DNA of 64,000 nucleotides from Geopseudomonas aromaticivorans. Lineage in GTDB: Bacteria > Pseudomonadota > Gammaproteobacteria > Pseudomonadales > Pseudomonadaceae. Shown piece after piece: positions 1 through 8,209 of the stretch. Each line of letters starts with the position of its first letter. Position 1 is the stretch's first letter. The translations under genes and the position numbers were made by a program. The notes under the pieces are model-generated. The model was not told where the DNA came from. It worked only from the letters and a program-made list of their open reading frames with translations, and searched no databases. The stretch lies in assembly GCF_019097855.1 (NCBI RefSeq), contig NZ_JAHRGL010000015.1, positions 1 to 64,000 on the forward strand, in the 5' to 3' direction.

Positions 1-126
1 ATGCCACCCTAGCGTCGCTGCGCTCCGACTGCCCGGCCGGATGGCCGTGGAACAGGTGGCCGGATGTGCGTGGAATGCCCGGCCGGATAAGCGTGGACTG
101 GGTGGCCGGATGGCGTGGAATCCGCA
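1..126. mobile_element. End of an insertion sequence, probably IS21 family, inserted in tniA
   Basis: Four copies of a 23-bp unit with core GGCCGGAT..GCGTGGA start at 35, 58, 81 and 104, exactly 23 bp apart; the last copy has lost one base. The block ends with GGAATCCGCA at 126, immediately before sequence that codes for a TniA-type transposase. Multiple internal terminal repeats and a TG...CA terminus are typical of IS21-family elements, so I infer that this is the end of such an element whose istAB genes lie left of the window. The boundary at 126 is inferred from where the transposase reading frame begins to make sense. Another IS family with repeated ends cannot be excluded. Confidence 0.55.
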
Positions 127-965
127 CCCATGTGGAGTCGCTCTTCGATGTATTGGATGACGGGCTATTCAGCAAGATGCCGGGCGCCAAAAAAAGCGCG
201 GACGAACGTGTCAAGAATCGGCATGCGCGGGCGGAGGCGGAGGCCTGCTATTCCGTCAGCGAGATTTACCAGCAGGTCGTGAAGTTCATTGCTGATGTCT
301 ACATCCACAAACCGAATGTGAAGCTGGGTTTCAAGCATGGTCAGCGGATGTCAATCAAATTGGCGATGGACGAGGCGCTTAATCATTTCATGCCCCTGCC
401 GCCGCCTTCATTAGAGCAGATCAGGCGGCTGATTTTGGATCTGAACCGTGCGGAGCGCCAGGTTCAACATTACGGTGTCGATTTCGAGGGCTTCCAGTTT
501 CACAGCGCCGAACTGGCTCAACTGGCCAGAGAGCGCGTGCTCTCTCGTATCGACCTCCTGTTCAATCCCGAGGACTGCACGGCGATTTATGCCGTGCATC
601 CGGACGACGGGACCTTGATTCGGTTGGATAACAAGATGATCGGTATGCCTTCCGTCAGTTTTGCGACGGCCAAGGCTCTGAAGGCAGCTTATTCCGCGAG
701 TGGGCCGATGACCGGGCATGACTACCAACGGACCTATGCCCAGATGCTGGCGCAGTTCGCGGTGGACAGTCAGCGCCGCCGTCCGAAGATCAAGGCCAAC
801 AACCGGGCTATGCAGCAGCAGGAGAAGCTGGCGCAGAAAGCAGCGTTCAACGAGGAGATCGAAAAAGCTTTGCCGCAACTTACCGTCACTGCTCCGATTC
901 CGAGTCTGTCGGATGACGACGATTTCCTGCCAGCCCCGCGTCAGGAGTTCAGCCATGAGCGTTGA
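127..965 (+). pseudogene. tniA: TniA/TnsB-type DDE transposase, 3' fragment cut by an insertion sequence
   Basis: The reading frame gives about 279 residues of the C-terminal part of a Mu/TnsB/TniA transposase. The fragment opens with THVESLF, where the E should be the third acidic residue of the DDE catalytic triad. A Mu-transposase C-terminal beta-barrel region follows (around LLFNPEDCTAIYAVHPDDGTL), then a basic, glutamine-rich tail of the kind that contacts TniB. Full-length TniA proteins are roughly 550-700 residues, so the DNA-binding domains and the first two catalytic aspartates are missing, or lie on the far side of the inserted element. The frame can be read back to a GTG at 66, but that stretch is insertion-sequence end rather than transposase. 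The element is therefore probably immobile unless TniA is supplied in trans. Confidence 0.8.
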
Positions 966-1165
966 TCAGCGGTTTCGCCACGGATCCTCCGGTCTGTTGA
1001 GTGCACATATCAGGGGCATCGTGCAGTACGGCCCGTCTAGAGACTCCAGACTGCGAATGCGGTTTGTACTGGGAGCAGTGTGTGTCGGAAAAGCAGCCAA
1101 CACCAATGTTCGGCGATTAGTGCCGAAAAATACGACCAATACGTTGTTCAGGGAGAGCGAGCACG

Positions 1166-2077
1166 ATGAGCCGGATTGCAGATCAACTGGTCTTTCATGC
1201 ACGTTTCAACAGCACCCGAGGGCACTTGGAGAGTGTGCTGGCGCGTGCCCAAGAAGGAGACCCACAAATCCTGCCGGTAGTTGGGCCGACGCGAGTTGGC
1301 AAAACCACACTGCTAGAGCTGTTTCTCAGGGAGCAGGCTGCCAAGTGCTCGGAGGGGCGTGAGGTGATTCGTGTAGTCAGCCCTAAGCACCTGACCGGAA
1401 GAGCACTGCCGGATGCCTGCTTGGTGGGCATCGGAATGAGCCCGGCGGTGTTTAACAACCACGTGGCAGCAACCAACGCTCTTATTCAGGCGCTGAGGCG
1501 ACTGGAAACCCGGATGATCATTTTTGATGAGACGCAACACATGTTGGAGCGGGGCAGCTCAACGACAGTCCGGGCGGCAGCAGATTTTCTGAAACACCTC
1601 TACGACCAGGCGGGGGTTTCGCTGGTACTCGCAGGACTACCGACATTGACCGGGCTGTTCAGTGCTAATGAGCAACTGGCAGACCGCGCCCGTCGTCCAG
1701 TCGAGTATACCCCTTACTACTGGGATGGCCCAGATTATAGGGATTTCCGCGCGGCACTGGCCGGTGCGCTGGAGTACCTGACTGAAACTGGGTGGCAAAC
1801 TTTCCCATTCAATGATGCCGAATTTGCCGCGCGTATGTATGTCGCGACTGCGGGACGTTACGGACTTATCAACAAGCTTTTCATGGAGGTGCAGGCTGTG
1901 CACGGCGGGAGGAAGACCGCCCACTACCAGGAGTTTGCTGCGGCGTATGCGCAGGTGGTGATGAACCGCTGGCTGGATTTCAATCCGCTGGATCCTGCGC
2001 GGCCTATCGAGACGGAGCACATGGCTCTGGTATACACCCAGGTCATGCGCGAGGCTGGCGTGGTGAAGCCATGCTGA
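1166..2077 (+). CDS. tniB: TniB family AAA+ ATPase (transposition target regulator)
   Basis: This 303-residue AAA+ protein has Walker A GPTRVGKTT at residues 40-48 and Walker B MIIFDETQ at about 117-124. It matches the TniB/TnsC group, ATP-dependent proteins that coat target DNA and link the TniA transposase to the TniQ target selector. The start ATG has a purine-rich GGGAGAG about ten bases upstream. About 200 bp without a gene separate it from the tniA fragment. It overlaps tniQ by seven bases (ATGCTGA), so the two are translationally coupled. The length is normal and nothing is broken, so this gene appears intact although tniA is not. Confidence 0.9.
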   Translation: MSRIADQLVFHARFNSTRGHLESVLARAQEGDPQILPVVGPTRVGKTTLLELFLREQAAKCSEGREVIRVVSPKHLTGRALPDACLVGIGMSPAVFNNHVAATNALIQALRRLETRMIIFDETQHMLERGSSTTVRAAADFLKHLYDQAGVSLVLAGLPTLTGLFSANEQLADRARRPVEYTPYYWDGPDYRDFRAALAGALEYLTETGWQTFPFNDAEFAARMYVATAGRYGLINKLFMEVQAVHGGRKTAHYQEFAAAYAQVVMNRWLDFNPLDPARPIETEHMALVYTQVMREAGVVKPC

Positions 2078-3924
2078 CGTTTATTTCCCCCCCGGCTGTC
2101 GACGAAAGCCTCAATGGCTATTTGCTGCGCTTGGCAGAGGAGAATTACCTCGGTTCAACCAATGCCTTGTTGCGACCGACAGGTGTCAGGATCAAGGCCC
2201 GCTATACCGGAGATGACCTGGTTTCACTCGCTCAAGTCCATGGGCTGCCACCGCAACAGCTCCAGCAGCTGTCTTCGTATTCGGCCATCCGAGGATCGAT
2301 CCCGGCGGGGGCTTTCCTGCGCAAGGGTGAGATTGCCGTATGCCCTGCATGTCTGCGTGAGGCCGGCTATATCCGTCAGGCTTGGCACCATGAGCTGATC
2401 ACCGTCTGCCCGACCCACCGCGTTCAGCTCGTTGATCACTGCCCCGCGTGCCAAGCACCGCTGGAGCTGAATCGCGCCGCTGTCTGCGCTTGCCGTTGTG
2501 GTTTTGACCTGACCGGGGCTCCTGCGGCAGCGGCGGATGTAGCCAACTTGCATATCGCCTCGCTACTCATGCTTCAGCCGGGGCGTGAAATTGCTCTGAG
2601 CGGTTTCGGTGAAGGCCGAGAAATGCCCGCAGACATCGACCGTTTCTGGCTCTTTCTCGCCAACCTGACGCTGAGCGTACCGCAGCGAAAAAATGCGGCC
2701 ATCGATCTGGCGCGGGCCAGAGAGATCAATCGTGCCAGCTATGAAATCGCGGAAGATCTGGAACGCCGCTTTCCGGAATTTGTTGAGGCGCGAGTCCTGG
2801 CCGCGAATCAGCGCCAATCGAGTCGATTTATCCAGAACCTGGGCACTTGGTACAGGGAGCTGAACTCGGCATTTGCTGGCGAGGCCTATGCGCCGCTGCG
2901 TGACATGGCATACCGCGTCATCGTGGCTCAGGCCAATGCACCCATTAATCGCAAGCTGAAACAAATTGGTGCCGAGATGCTGGGGGCGAAAAGCACTTTT
3001 ACCGCTGCCGAGGCTGCTCGCCAGTTGGGATCCTCGCCAGATCGCATCGTCTCGCTGGTCAAGAGTGGTCAGCTGGCAGGAAATATTCTCCAGGGCGCAT
3101 CGGTGGAATTCTGTTTGGTGGAGCGGTCAGCCGTTGAGACCGAGCAGCGCGCGGCGGCGGGGCTGGTAGCGGGCAAGGATCTGCTCAAGGCCTTGAACAT
3201 CTCCCGTCGTGTGCGTGACCGCATGGTCGAGTGTGGTGTGCTGACGCGGGTTGCTGATGGTGACAGGCCATTGTTTGCCAAGGGCGACTACCGGCAGGAA
3301 GACATCCAGCGGCTCCTCCAGATGCTGGCGGCTGCCTGTACCCACACTGAGGGGCGCAATCTGCTCGGCCTGGAGGACATTAGCGGCAAGCGATTCTCCA
3401 ACCAACAGGCCAACGAGTTGTACCGTCTGATTTTTGCTGGGCAAATCAAGCCGGTGCACCAACTGCAAGGCATCACGGGCTTAGCAGCATTCCAGTTTGA
3501 TCACGACGAACTCAATCAGCATCTCCGCCAGGGTACCGACCTGATGGAGCTGACCATCACCGATCTCTCGCGGATCACCCGCTGGAAACACGAGACGATA
3601 AAAAGCTGGGTGGAGGCTGGCTTACTCCCGCATCGCATGGAAAGCCGCGATGGCAAGAAGCAGATTTGGATCAGTGTGACGAATCTCATCACCTTCCTCT
3701 CGACTTACATCGTGGCGGCCGATGCGGCGGAGCGCCTAAACACCCGCTCGGTCTGGATGACCAAGGGGCTCACCCGCCAGGGTGTACTTGCCAAAGGGGC
3801 TCATGCCACGTCAGAGGGTAGCCTGCGCGGTCTCCTCCTTTCTACAGATGCACTGATCAACGTTGCCTCTGGGCGTGACCCTCATTGGCGGCGGAATAAC
3901 GAGTCTGCCGAAGTGATCGGCTGA
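2071..3924 (+). CDS. tniQ: TniQ family transposition target-selection protein, long form
   Basis: This is a 617-residue TniQ/TnsD-type protein. The N-terminal TniQ domain carries the expected zinc-binding cysteines and histidines: CPAC at 91-94, CPTH at 113-116, CPAC at 124-127 and a CACRC stretch near 139-143. TniQ of Tn5053/Tn402 is about 400 residues, so this one has a long C-terminal extension. The extension includes helix-turn-helix-like stretches (AAEAARQLGSSPDRIVSLVKSG near 310; LSRITRWKHETIKSWVEAG near 500) that look like DNA-binding modules reading a specific target. It starts inside the end of tniB and is followed 18 bp later by the next gene. Role by family: directing insertion to a chosen site. 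The actual site cannot be read from this window. Confidence 0.88.
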   Translation: MLTFISPPAVDESLNGYLLRLAEENYLGSTNALLRPTGVRIKARYTGDDLVSLAQVHGLPPQQLQQLSSYSAIRGSIPAGAFLRKGEIAVCPACLREAGYIRQAWHHELITVCPTHRVQLVDHCPACQAPLELNRAAVCACRCGFDLTGAPAAAADVANLHIASLLMLQPGREIALSGFGEGREMPADIDRFWLFLANLTLSVPQRKNAAIDLARAREINRASYEIAEDLERRFPEFVEARVLAANQRQSSRFIQNLGTWYRELNSAFAGEAYAPLRDMAYRVIVAQANAPINRKLKQIGAEMLGAKSTFTAAEAARQLGSSPDRIVSLVKSGQLAGNILQGASVEFCLVERSAVETEQRAAAGLVAGKDLLKALNISRRVRDRMVECGVLTRVADGDRPLFAKGDYRQEDIQRLLQMLAAACTHTEGRNLLGLEDISGKRFSNQQANELYRLIFAGQIKPVHQLQGITGLAAFQFDHDELNQHLRQGTDLMELTITDLSRITRWKHETIKSWVEAGLLPHRMESRDGKKQIWISVTNLITFLSTYIVAADAAERLNTRSVWMTKGLTRQGVLAKGAHATSEGSLRGLLLSTDALINVASGRDPHWRRNNESAEVIG

Positions 3925-3942
3925 TCAACCAGGAGGTGCAAG

Positions 3943-4350
3943 ATGCAGGAACCCGATGACCTGTCCCGGATGGCCGATTTTCTCTACGGCAATGGCGTCC
4001 ACTTGGATGGCTGTGAGTTGGAGGAGAAAGCGGCGATGGCTGAGGTGCGACGGCGCTATCCGCATAAACCATTTTGCCTGGTACGTCGGTGGATGCTGGT
4101 GGATCTGCTCGTTGCAGAGCAGACGCTGACCGGAATCCAAGCATCTGGTCGGTTGCCCCTGCTGGTGTTTGCGCATGAGGTCGTTTTCGACAGCGCCGGT
4201 CGTTTTGCTCCTGGTGACTGGGTGAGAAGCAGTCTCTGCATCACGTGTCCAGAGGACGGTTTTTTTGAGACCGGCAACACCGTTTACGTGCTGTTAGGAG
4301 ACGGTTGCACGAAACAGGCCGACTACAAACTGCTGTTCAGCATCCATTGA
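3943..4350 (+). CDS. Conserved hypothetical protein, DUF6957-like
   Basis: A 135-residue protein with no signal peptide or membrane segment. The middle (FAHEVVFDSAGRFAPGDWVRSSLCI) and the end (FETGNTVYVLLGDGCTKQA) resemble what I remember of DUF6957, a family common in Pseudomonas mobile elements with no known function; this assignment is from memory. A good ribosome-binding site (AGGAGG at 3930-3935) precedes the ATG. It lies 18 bp after tniQ and is probably cotranscribed with it. It may be a small accessory protein of the transposon or simply cargo. Confidence 0.65.
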   Translation: MQEPDDLSRMADFLYGNGVHLDGCELEEKAAMAEVRRRYPHKPFCLVRRWMLVDLLVAEQTLTGIQASGRLPLLVFAHEVVFDSAGRFAPGDWVRSSLCITCPEDGFFETGNTVYVLLGDGCTKQADYKLLFSIH

Positions 4351-4361
4351 GGACTGCCCTT

Positions 4362-4736
4362 ATGCCGACCGACGTATTGAGTCCAGAAATGCTGACTTGC
4401 CGACAGCTCAGCCATCTGGCCAGAGCCATGCTGGTGCGATTTCCTGATGATTATCTTGTGACGGGTTTTCTTCTCAACGCTCGCATTACGCATCGTTGCC
4501 TGGAGGGTCACCTGTATAAAGACCGCTGGCGGTGGCACGTCGATGGCGTGTGGATCACCACTGCGGAGATCGCTGAATTGACCGAGCGTTACGGACGCTG
4601 GGTGATCAGGACGATGGATGGTGAAATCTATGTTGTGGCCGATTTTCATGCCCATGGGGGCCGCAAGTCGCTTCGTTACCTGGTCGAGCAGTTCGACAGT
4701 GCAGCGCAGACAGGGTCGCTTTGGTGTGTGCACTGA
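4362..4736 (+). CDS. Hypothetical protein, unknown family
   Basis: A 124-residue protein starting at the ATG at 4362, preceded by TTGAGG overlapping the stop of the upstream gene. The frame could be opened earlier, at 4305, but that would run 45 bases into the upstream gene. Visible features are a tryptophan-rich centre (DRWRWHVDGVWITTAEIAEL) and a C-terminal GGRKSLRYLVEQF. The sequence is soluble, with no cysteine motif. I do not recognise the family. Its position between tniQ and the Wadjet genes, 11 bp from the gene before, suggests membership of the transposon cargo operon. Confidence 0.6.
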   Translation: MPTDVLSPEMLTCRQLSHLARAMLVRFPDDYLVTGFLLNARITHRCLEGHLYKDRWRWHVDGVWITTAEIAELTERYGRWVIRTMDGEIYVVADFHAHGGRKSLRYLVEQFDSAAQTGSLWCVH

Positions 4737-4799
4737 GCCGGTATGCCAAGGGCATGTTGAGTGCGGAGAAACCTCCAATAGAGACCGAGGGACGTAGCG

Positions 4800-5210
4800 A
4801 TGACGACGACCAGTGACCCTGCCAGGGGGGAAGCAAGAGGCTGGTGCTGCGAAGTTTGTGGAGCGGAGGGGACTGGCCGCCAGTTCGGCACGCTCCACGC
4901 CCATTGGGGCGAAGGCTCCCAGCATGCTGGCGAGCAGTATCGGCTGCGCCTGTGCGAGCTCTGTTTTTTCCAGACGCTCGCACATCTGCGTCGGGAGCAC
5001 GACGTCCAGCACTTGTTCGATGACGAGGGCATGGCCGATCCGGAGAGGTTCGGACGGATTGAGGTGACGACGGTGGAGGAGCCCGCAGCGGCCAAGCGGG
5101 TGGGTATGCTCCGAGATCAGCTGGGCCCGATTCCGGAGGATTTCGACGCCCTGGGCAGCGACGAGATCCGCCAGCGGTTTGAGGGTAGTGAGGACACGTC
5201 GGAGGATTGA
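4800..5210 (+). CDS. Hypothetical protein with a Cys-rich putative zinc-ribbon
   Basis: A 136-residue acidic protein. Cysteine pairs CCEVC (residues 16-20) and CELC (about 52-55) flank a histidine-containing stretch (TLHAHWG), as in a two-knuckle zinc ribbon. The C-terminal half is charged and probably extended or helical, ending FEGSEDTSED. No catalytic motif is visible and I do not recognise the family. It lies 63 bp after the previous gene on the same strand. A DNA- or protein-binding accessory role is conceivable but not shown by the sequence. Confidence 0.6.
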   Translation: MTTTSDPARGEARGWCCEVCGAEGTGRQFGTLHAHWGEGSQHAGEQYRLRLCELCFFQTLAHLRREHDVQHLFDDEGMADPERFGRIEVTTVEEPAAAKRVGMLRDQLGPIPEDFDALGSDEIRQRFEGSEDTSED

Positions 5211-5341
5211 TCGGGGGCGGTCAGCTCGGCTGACCACGGCGGAGTCCCCTCGCCTGCGGGAGTCGAACCGCGCTGCGCATAATCGGGTAATCGTTCAATC
5301 CGTGCCGGGCGCAAGACCAGGCCAACAGGAGGAGCAGATTC

Positions 5342-6508
5342 ATGGCGGAATACTACGACCGCGCCCGGCTGCAAGAGGAAGTATGGTCGGCGCCCCTGCG
5401 CGAAGTGGCGCCCGGGTATGGCCTCTCGGATGTGGGGCTGAAGAAGCTCTGCGCCCGCCTCCAAATTCCGACACCGGGTCGTGGCTACTGGGCCAAGCTG
5501 AAGGCCGGCAAACGGGTACCTGCTAGGCCGGAGCTGCGCGAGTATACCGGCCCGCGTGGTGCGCTGCTCAAGCCCACGCGGGCTGCCGCCGTACCCAGCA
5601 GTTCGCCGTCCAGCGAGCCCGTCGACCCGCGTCTCCAAGCGATCCTCAGCTATGAGCAGGATCCGGCCCATAACGTCCGAGTGGCGGAACGCTTGAGCCG
5701 TCCCCACCCTCTGGTGGTGAAGACCCGTGATGCCCTGAAGAAGCCTGCCCACGATCAGCGGGGTATCCCATTGCCGACTGAGCCGGCTCTGGATCTGAAG
5801 GTGTCTACCGCGCTGCTGCCTAGGGCATTGCGGGTGGCCGACGCCTTGCTCAAGGCCTTGGAGCAACGCGGCTACCGGGTCACGCTGGATGGGCGTTTCG
5901 TCCAGGTCGAGATCCTCGGCATCTCATCCTCGCTCAGCTTTTTCGAGCCGACGCGTCGCACTCGCTATGTCCCCAGTCCTGAGGAGATCGCCAAGCAGGC
6001 GCGTGGCCAGTGGGTCTACCTCCCCCAGTGGCAATACACGCCCTCCGGTCAGTTGCATGTGATCGCTGATCAGGGTTACAGCGGCAAGGTGGTCGACACG
6101 GCGAAGATACCCGTCGAAGACCAGCTTAATGCATTCATCCTGTATATGGCGCGCCGGGCGGTTCAGGCTCTGCTGGCCCGCGAGCAGCGGGCCATTCAAG
6201 AGGCTGAATTACGACGTAGGCGCGAAGAGGCTTTGGCGCGGAAGGCGCTTCAGGACGCGGAGCGGGAGCGACTCCAGCAGGTGGAGAGTGATGCGCAGGA
6301 CTGGATGCGGGCCGAACAGTTGCGCGACTACCTGAGCGCCTTCGAGCAGCATGCCCTGTGGGCCGGAGGACTGACCGAGGAGCAACGCGCTTTCCTGGTC
6401 TGGGGGCGGGCTAAGGCCGACTGGTTGGATCCCCTAGTGGTGGCTGGAGACGAGCTGTTGGATCAGGAGATCGAAATCCCCTCCCCGTCTGGCTATGGGC
6501 GCTGGTGA
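5342..6508 (+). CDS. Conserved hypothetical protein with HTH-like N-terminus and coiled coil
   Basis: A 388-residue protein with a very strong ribosome-binding site (AGGAGGAG at about 5328-5335). Residues 4-56 (YDRARLQEEVWSAPLREVAPGYGLSDVGLKKLCARL..GRGYWAKLKAGK) look like a helix-turn-helix followed by a basic arm. I have seen this N-terminal signature in uncharacterised proteins of bacterial genomic islands, but no function is known to me. Residues about 275-325 are rich in R, E and A and likely form a coiled coil (RRRREEALARKALQDAERERLQQ). The gene directly precedes the Wadjet operon, with a 246-bp interval before jetA. A DNA-binding or regulatory role is an inference from the N-terminus only. 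Confidence 0.7.
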   Translation: MAEYYDRARLQEEVWSAPLREVAPGYGLSDVGLKKLCARLQIPTPGRGYWAKLKAGKRVPARPELREYTGPRGALLKPTRAAAVPSSSPSSEPVDPRLQAILSYEQDPAHNVRVAERLSRPHPLVVKTRDALKKPAHDQRGIPLPTEPALDLKVSTALLPRALRVADALLKALEQRGYRVTLDGRFVQVEILGISSSLSFFEPTRRTRYVPSPEEIAKQARGQWVYLPQWQYTPSGQLHVIADQGYSGKVVDTAKIPVEDQLNAFILYMARRAVQALLAREQRAIQEAELRRRREEALARKALQDAERERLQQVESDAQDWMRAEQLRDYLSAFEQHALWAGGLTEEQRAFLVWGRAKADWLDPLVVAGDELLDQEIEIPSPSGYGRW

Positions 6509-6534
6509 TTCAGGGGGTGACGGGCAGGGAGTAG

Positions 6535-6768
6535 TGCTCGGCGGTTGGCGCGCTGACAGGCTCAGAGCTGGTCGAGCACTTCGAGGGTTGGGGAGCGGTA
6601 TACCAACAGGCTTGGCTGAACGCTTGTGGCGTGGCGCCTCTCCTGCGGTTACCTGCACCCGCAGCGGGCTGGCAGGCTGGTATCGCCGCTGCAAGCATTG
6701 GCGCGTATTCTGTGACCAGCTTCAAGGCGTGGGTGGATACACAGGGAGGTGTCGATGAGCTTGTATGA
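6535..6768 (+). pseudogene. Possible coding remnant before jetA
   Basis: An open stretch of about 77 codons reads LTGSELVEHFEGWGAVYQQAWLNACGV...GAYSVTSFKAWVDTQGGVDELV before a TGA at 6766. The composition looks protein-like, but there is no ATG and the frame is closed upstream by TAG at 6532. It overlaps the first bases of jetA. It could be the tail of a decayed gene or of a frameshifted extension of the preceding gene, or a chance opening. No family is recognised. Confidence 0.25.
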
Positions 6769-8209
6769 ACAACAGGCACGCTACAGGCGCTTGTTTGCTG
6801 AGCACGCTGCTTGGCGCTTGTTGCATGCAGAGCATGCTCCTATCGTCTTGGCCTTTATCAGCGATCTGTTCGCTCAAGAGAGCGAGGTGCCCTTTGGCAA
6901 AGCGCGTGTCGCCCTGGAAGCGGAATTGCCTGCTTGGCAGGAAAGCTTTGGCTTGCAGGAAAACGCCGGCGCGCATCTGCGGCACTGGATTCAGTCCGGC
7001 TGGTTGCGTGAGCATGATGACCGGCTGACGCGCACGGACGCGTTCGAGCTTGCCCTCAGGTTTGCTCAGAACCTTGAGCAGCGCGACAGCAATGCCACTG
7101 CCTCCCATCTGCGTATCGTCCAGGACGCCGTTCGGGATCTGGCCGTCGCGCTCAGCCCCAATCCCGAAGAGCGCATCACCTTGCTCAGCGCACGCCGGGA
7201 AGCGTTGGATCGCGAGATTGAAGCGTTGCGTATGGGCATCGTTCCCGAGTTATCCGGGCCAGAACAGCGTGAACGCATTCGAGGCCTCTACCACTTAACC
7301 TCGGTTTTGACAGGCGACTTTCGCCGCCTGGAAGACGAAATCCGGCAGCTTGATCAGAAGATGCGTGTCCGGATGATTGAGTCTGAGACTGGTCGCGGTG
7401 AAGTCTTGCAAGCCTTGTTGGAACACGAGGGGGAGTTACTGCAAACGGATGCAGGACAAGCCTTCGATGGTTTCTTCCAGTTGCTGTGCGATCAGAATCG
7501 GATCATCGAGTTTCGCGAGCAATTGCGCTCAATCCTGGCGCGACCGGCATCCCAGCACCTCAAGCAAGAGGAGGCGCGCTATCTGGCACACCTGGTTCGT
7601 GAACTGACCAAGGAAAGCGAGCGCGTATTCCAGGTGCGGCGTCGTACGGGTGAGAGCCTTCGGGCCTTCGTAGAGAGCGGAGCCCAGCAAGAGCGCCGAG
7701 CGGTAGAGCTGCTGCTTCGACAGCTGGAGAAGCAGGCCGTCAACTTCAAGGATCATGAGCTGAGCTTTCGTGTGCCTGTTGCCGTTGACTTGCCTACCGG
7801 CAGCCTCCGCGTGCGCTCACCCTCTAGCATTCACCTGCGTCTGCCAGAGGAACGGCTGGATACCAGCCAGGTTACCGCGAACACCAATAGCCATATTGCA
7901 AACGCCGGCATGCTCGACCATCTCAACACGGTCAAGGTTCTGGAGGTCGCGGCAGATGTAAGGGCTCTCCTCAACCAGTTTGGCCCGATGACCGTGGCAA
8001 AAGTCGTTCAGTACCGTCCCATCACTGGAGGGTTGGAAGAGCTGGTGGCGCACGTTCGTATAGCCAAAGCCATCGATGCGATAGTGCTGGAGAGCTCTGA
8101 AAACCTTTTGGTGCCGGATCGGGCAGGCAATCGGATCCGCGCCACCATCCCAGCCTTGCTGATGGCCGCAGAACAGTTTCCAACGGATTTGGAGGAGCTC
8201 GCCTTATGA
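6755..8209 (+). CDS. jetA: Wadjet anti-plasmid system protein JetA (DUF3375)
   Basis: A 484-residue, largely helical and charged protein of the DUF3375 family, the kleisin-like subunit (MksF-like) of the Wadjet SMC complex. Diagnostic is its place at the head of four overlapping genes ending in an SMC ATPase and a TOPRIM nuclease. The ATG at 6755 is chosen over GTG at 6749 because GGGAGG at 6744-6749 lies five bases before it. Known role of the family: JetABC forms a loop-extruding motor that recognises small closed-circular DNA so that JetD can cleave it, protecting the host against plasmids. It overlaps jetB by four bases (ATGA). Confidence 0.88.
   Translation: MSLYEQQARYRRLFAEHAAWRLLHAEHAPIVLAFISDLFAQESEVPFGKARVALEAELPAWQESFGLQENAGAHLRHWIQSGWLREHDDRLTRTDAFELALRFAQNLEQRDSNATASHLRIVQDAVRDLAVALSPNPEERITLLSARREALDREIEALRMGIVPELSGPEQRERIRGLYHLTSVLTGDFRRLEDEIRQLDQKMRVRMIESETGRGEVLQALLEHEGELLQTDAGQAFDGFFQLLCDQNRIIEFREQLRSILARPASQHLKQEEARYLAHLVRELTKESERVFQVRRRTGESLRAFVESGAQQERRAVELLLRQLEKQAVNFKDHELSFRVPVAVDLPTGSLRVRSPSSIHLRLPEERLDTSQVTANTNSHIANAGMLDHLNTVKVLEVAADVRALLNQFGPMTVAKVVQYRPITGGLEELVAHVRIAKAIDAIVLESSENLLVPDRAGNRIRATIPALLMAAEQFPTDLEELAL

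Noticed and set aside
66-125. GTG at 66 as the start of the transposase gene
   Set aside because: Codons before 126 translate the repeated insertion-sequence end, and the transposase core needed upstream is absent.
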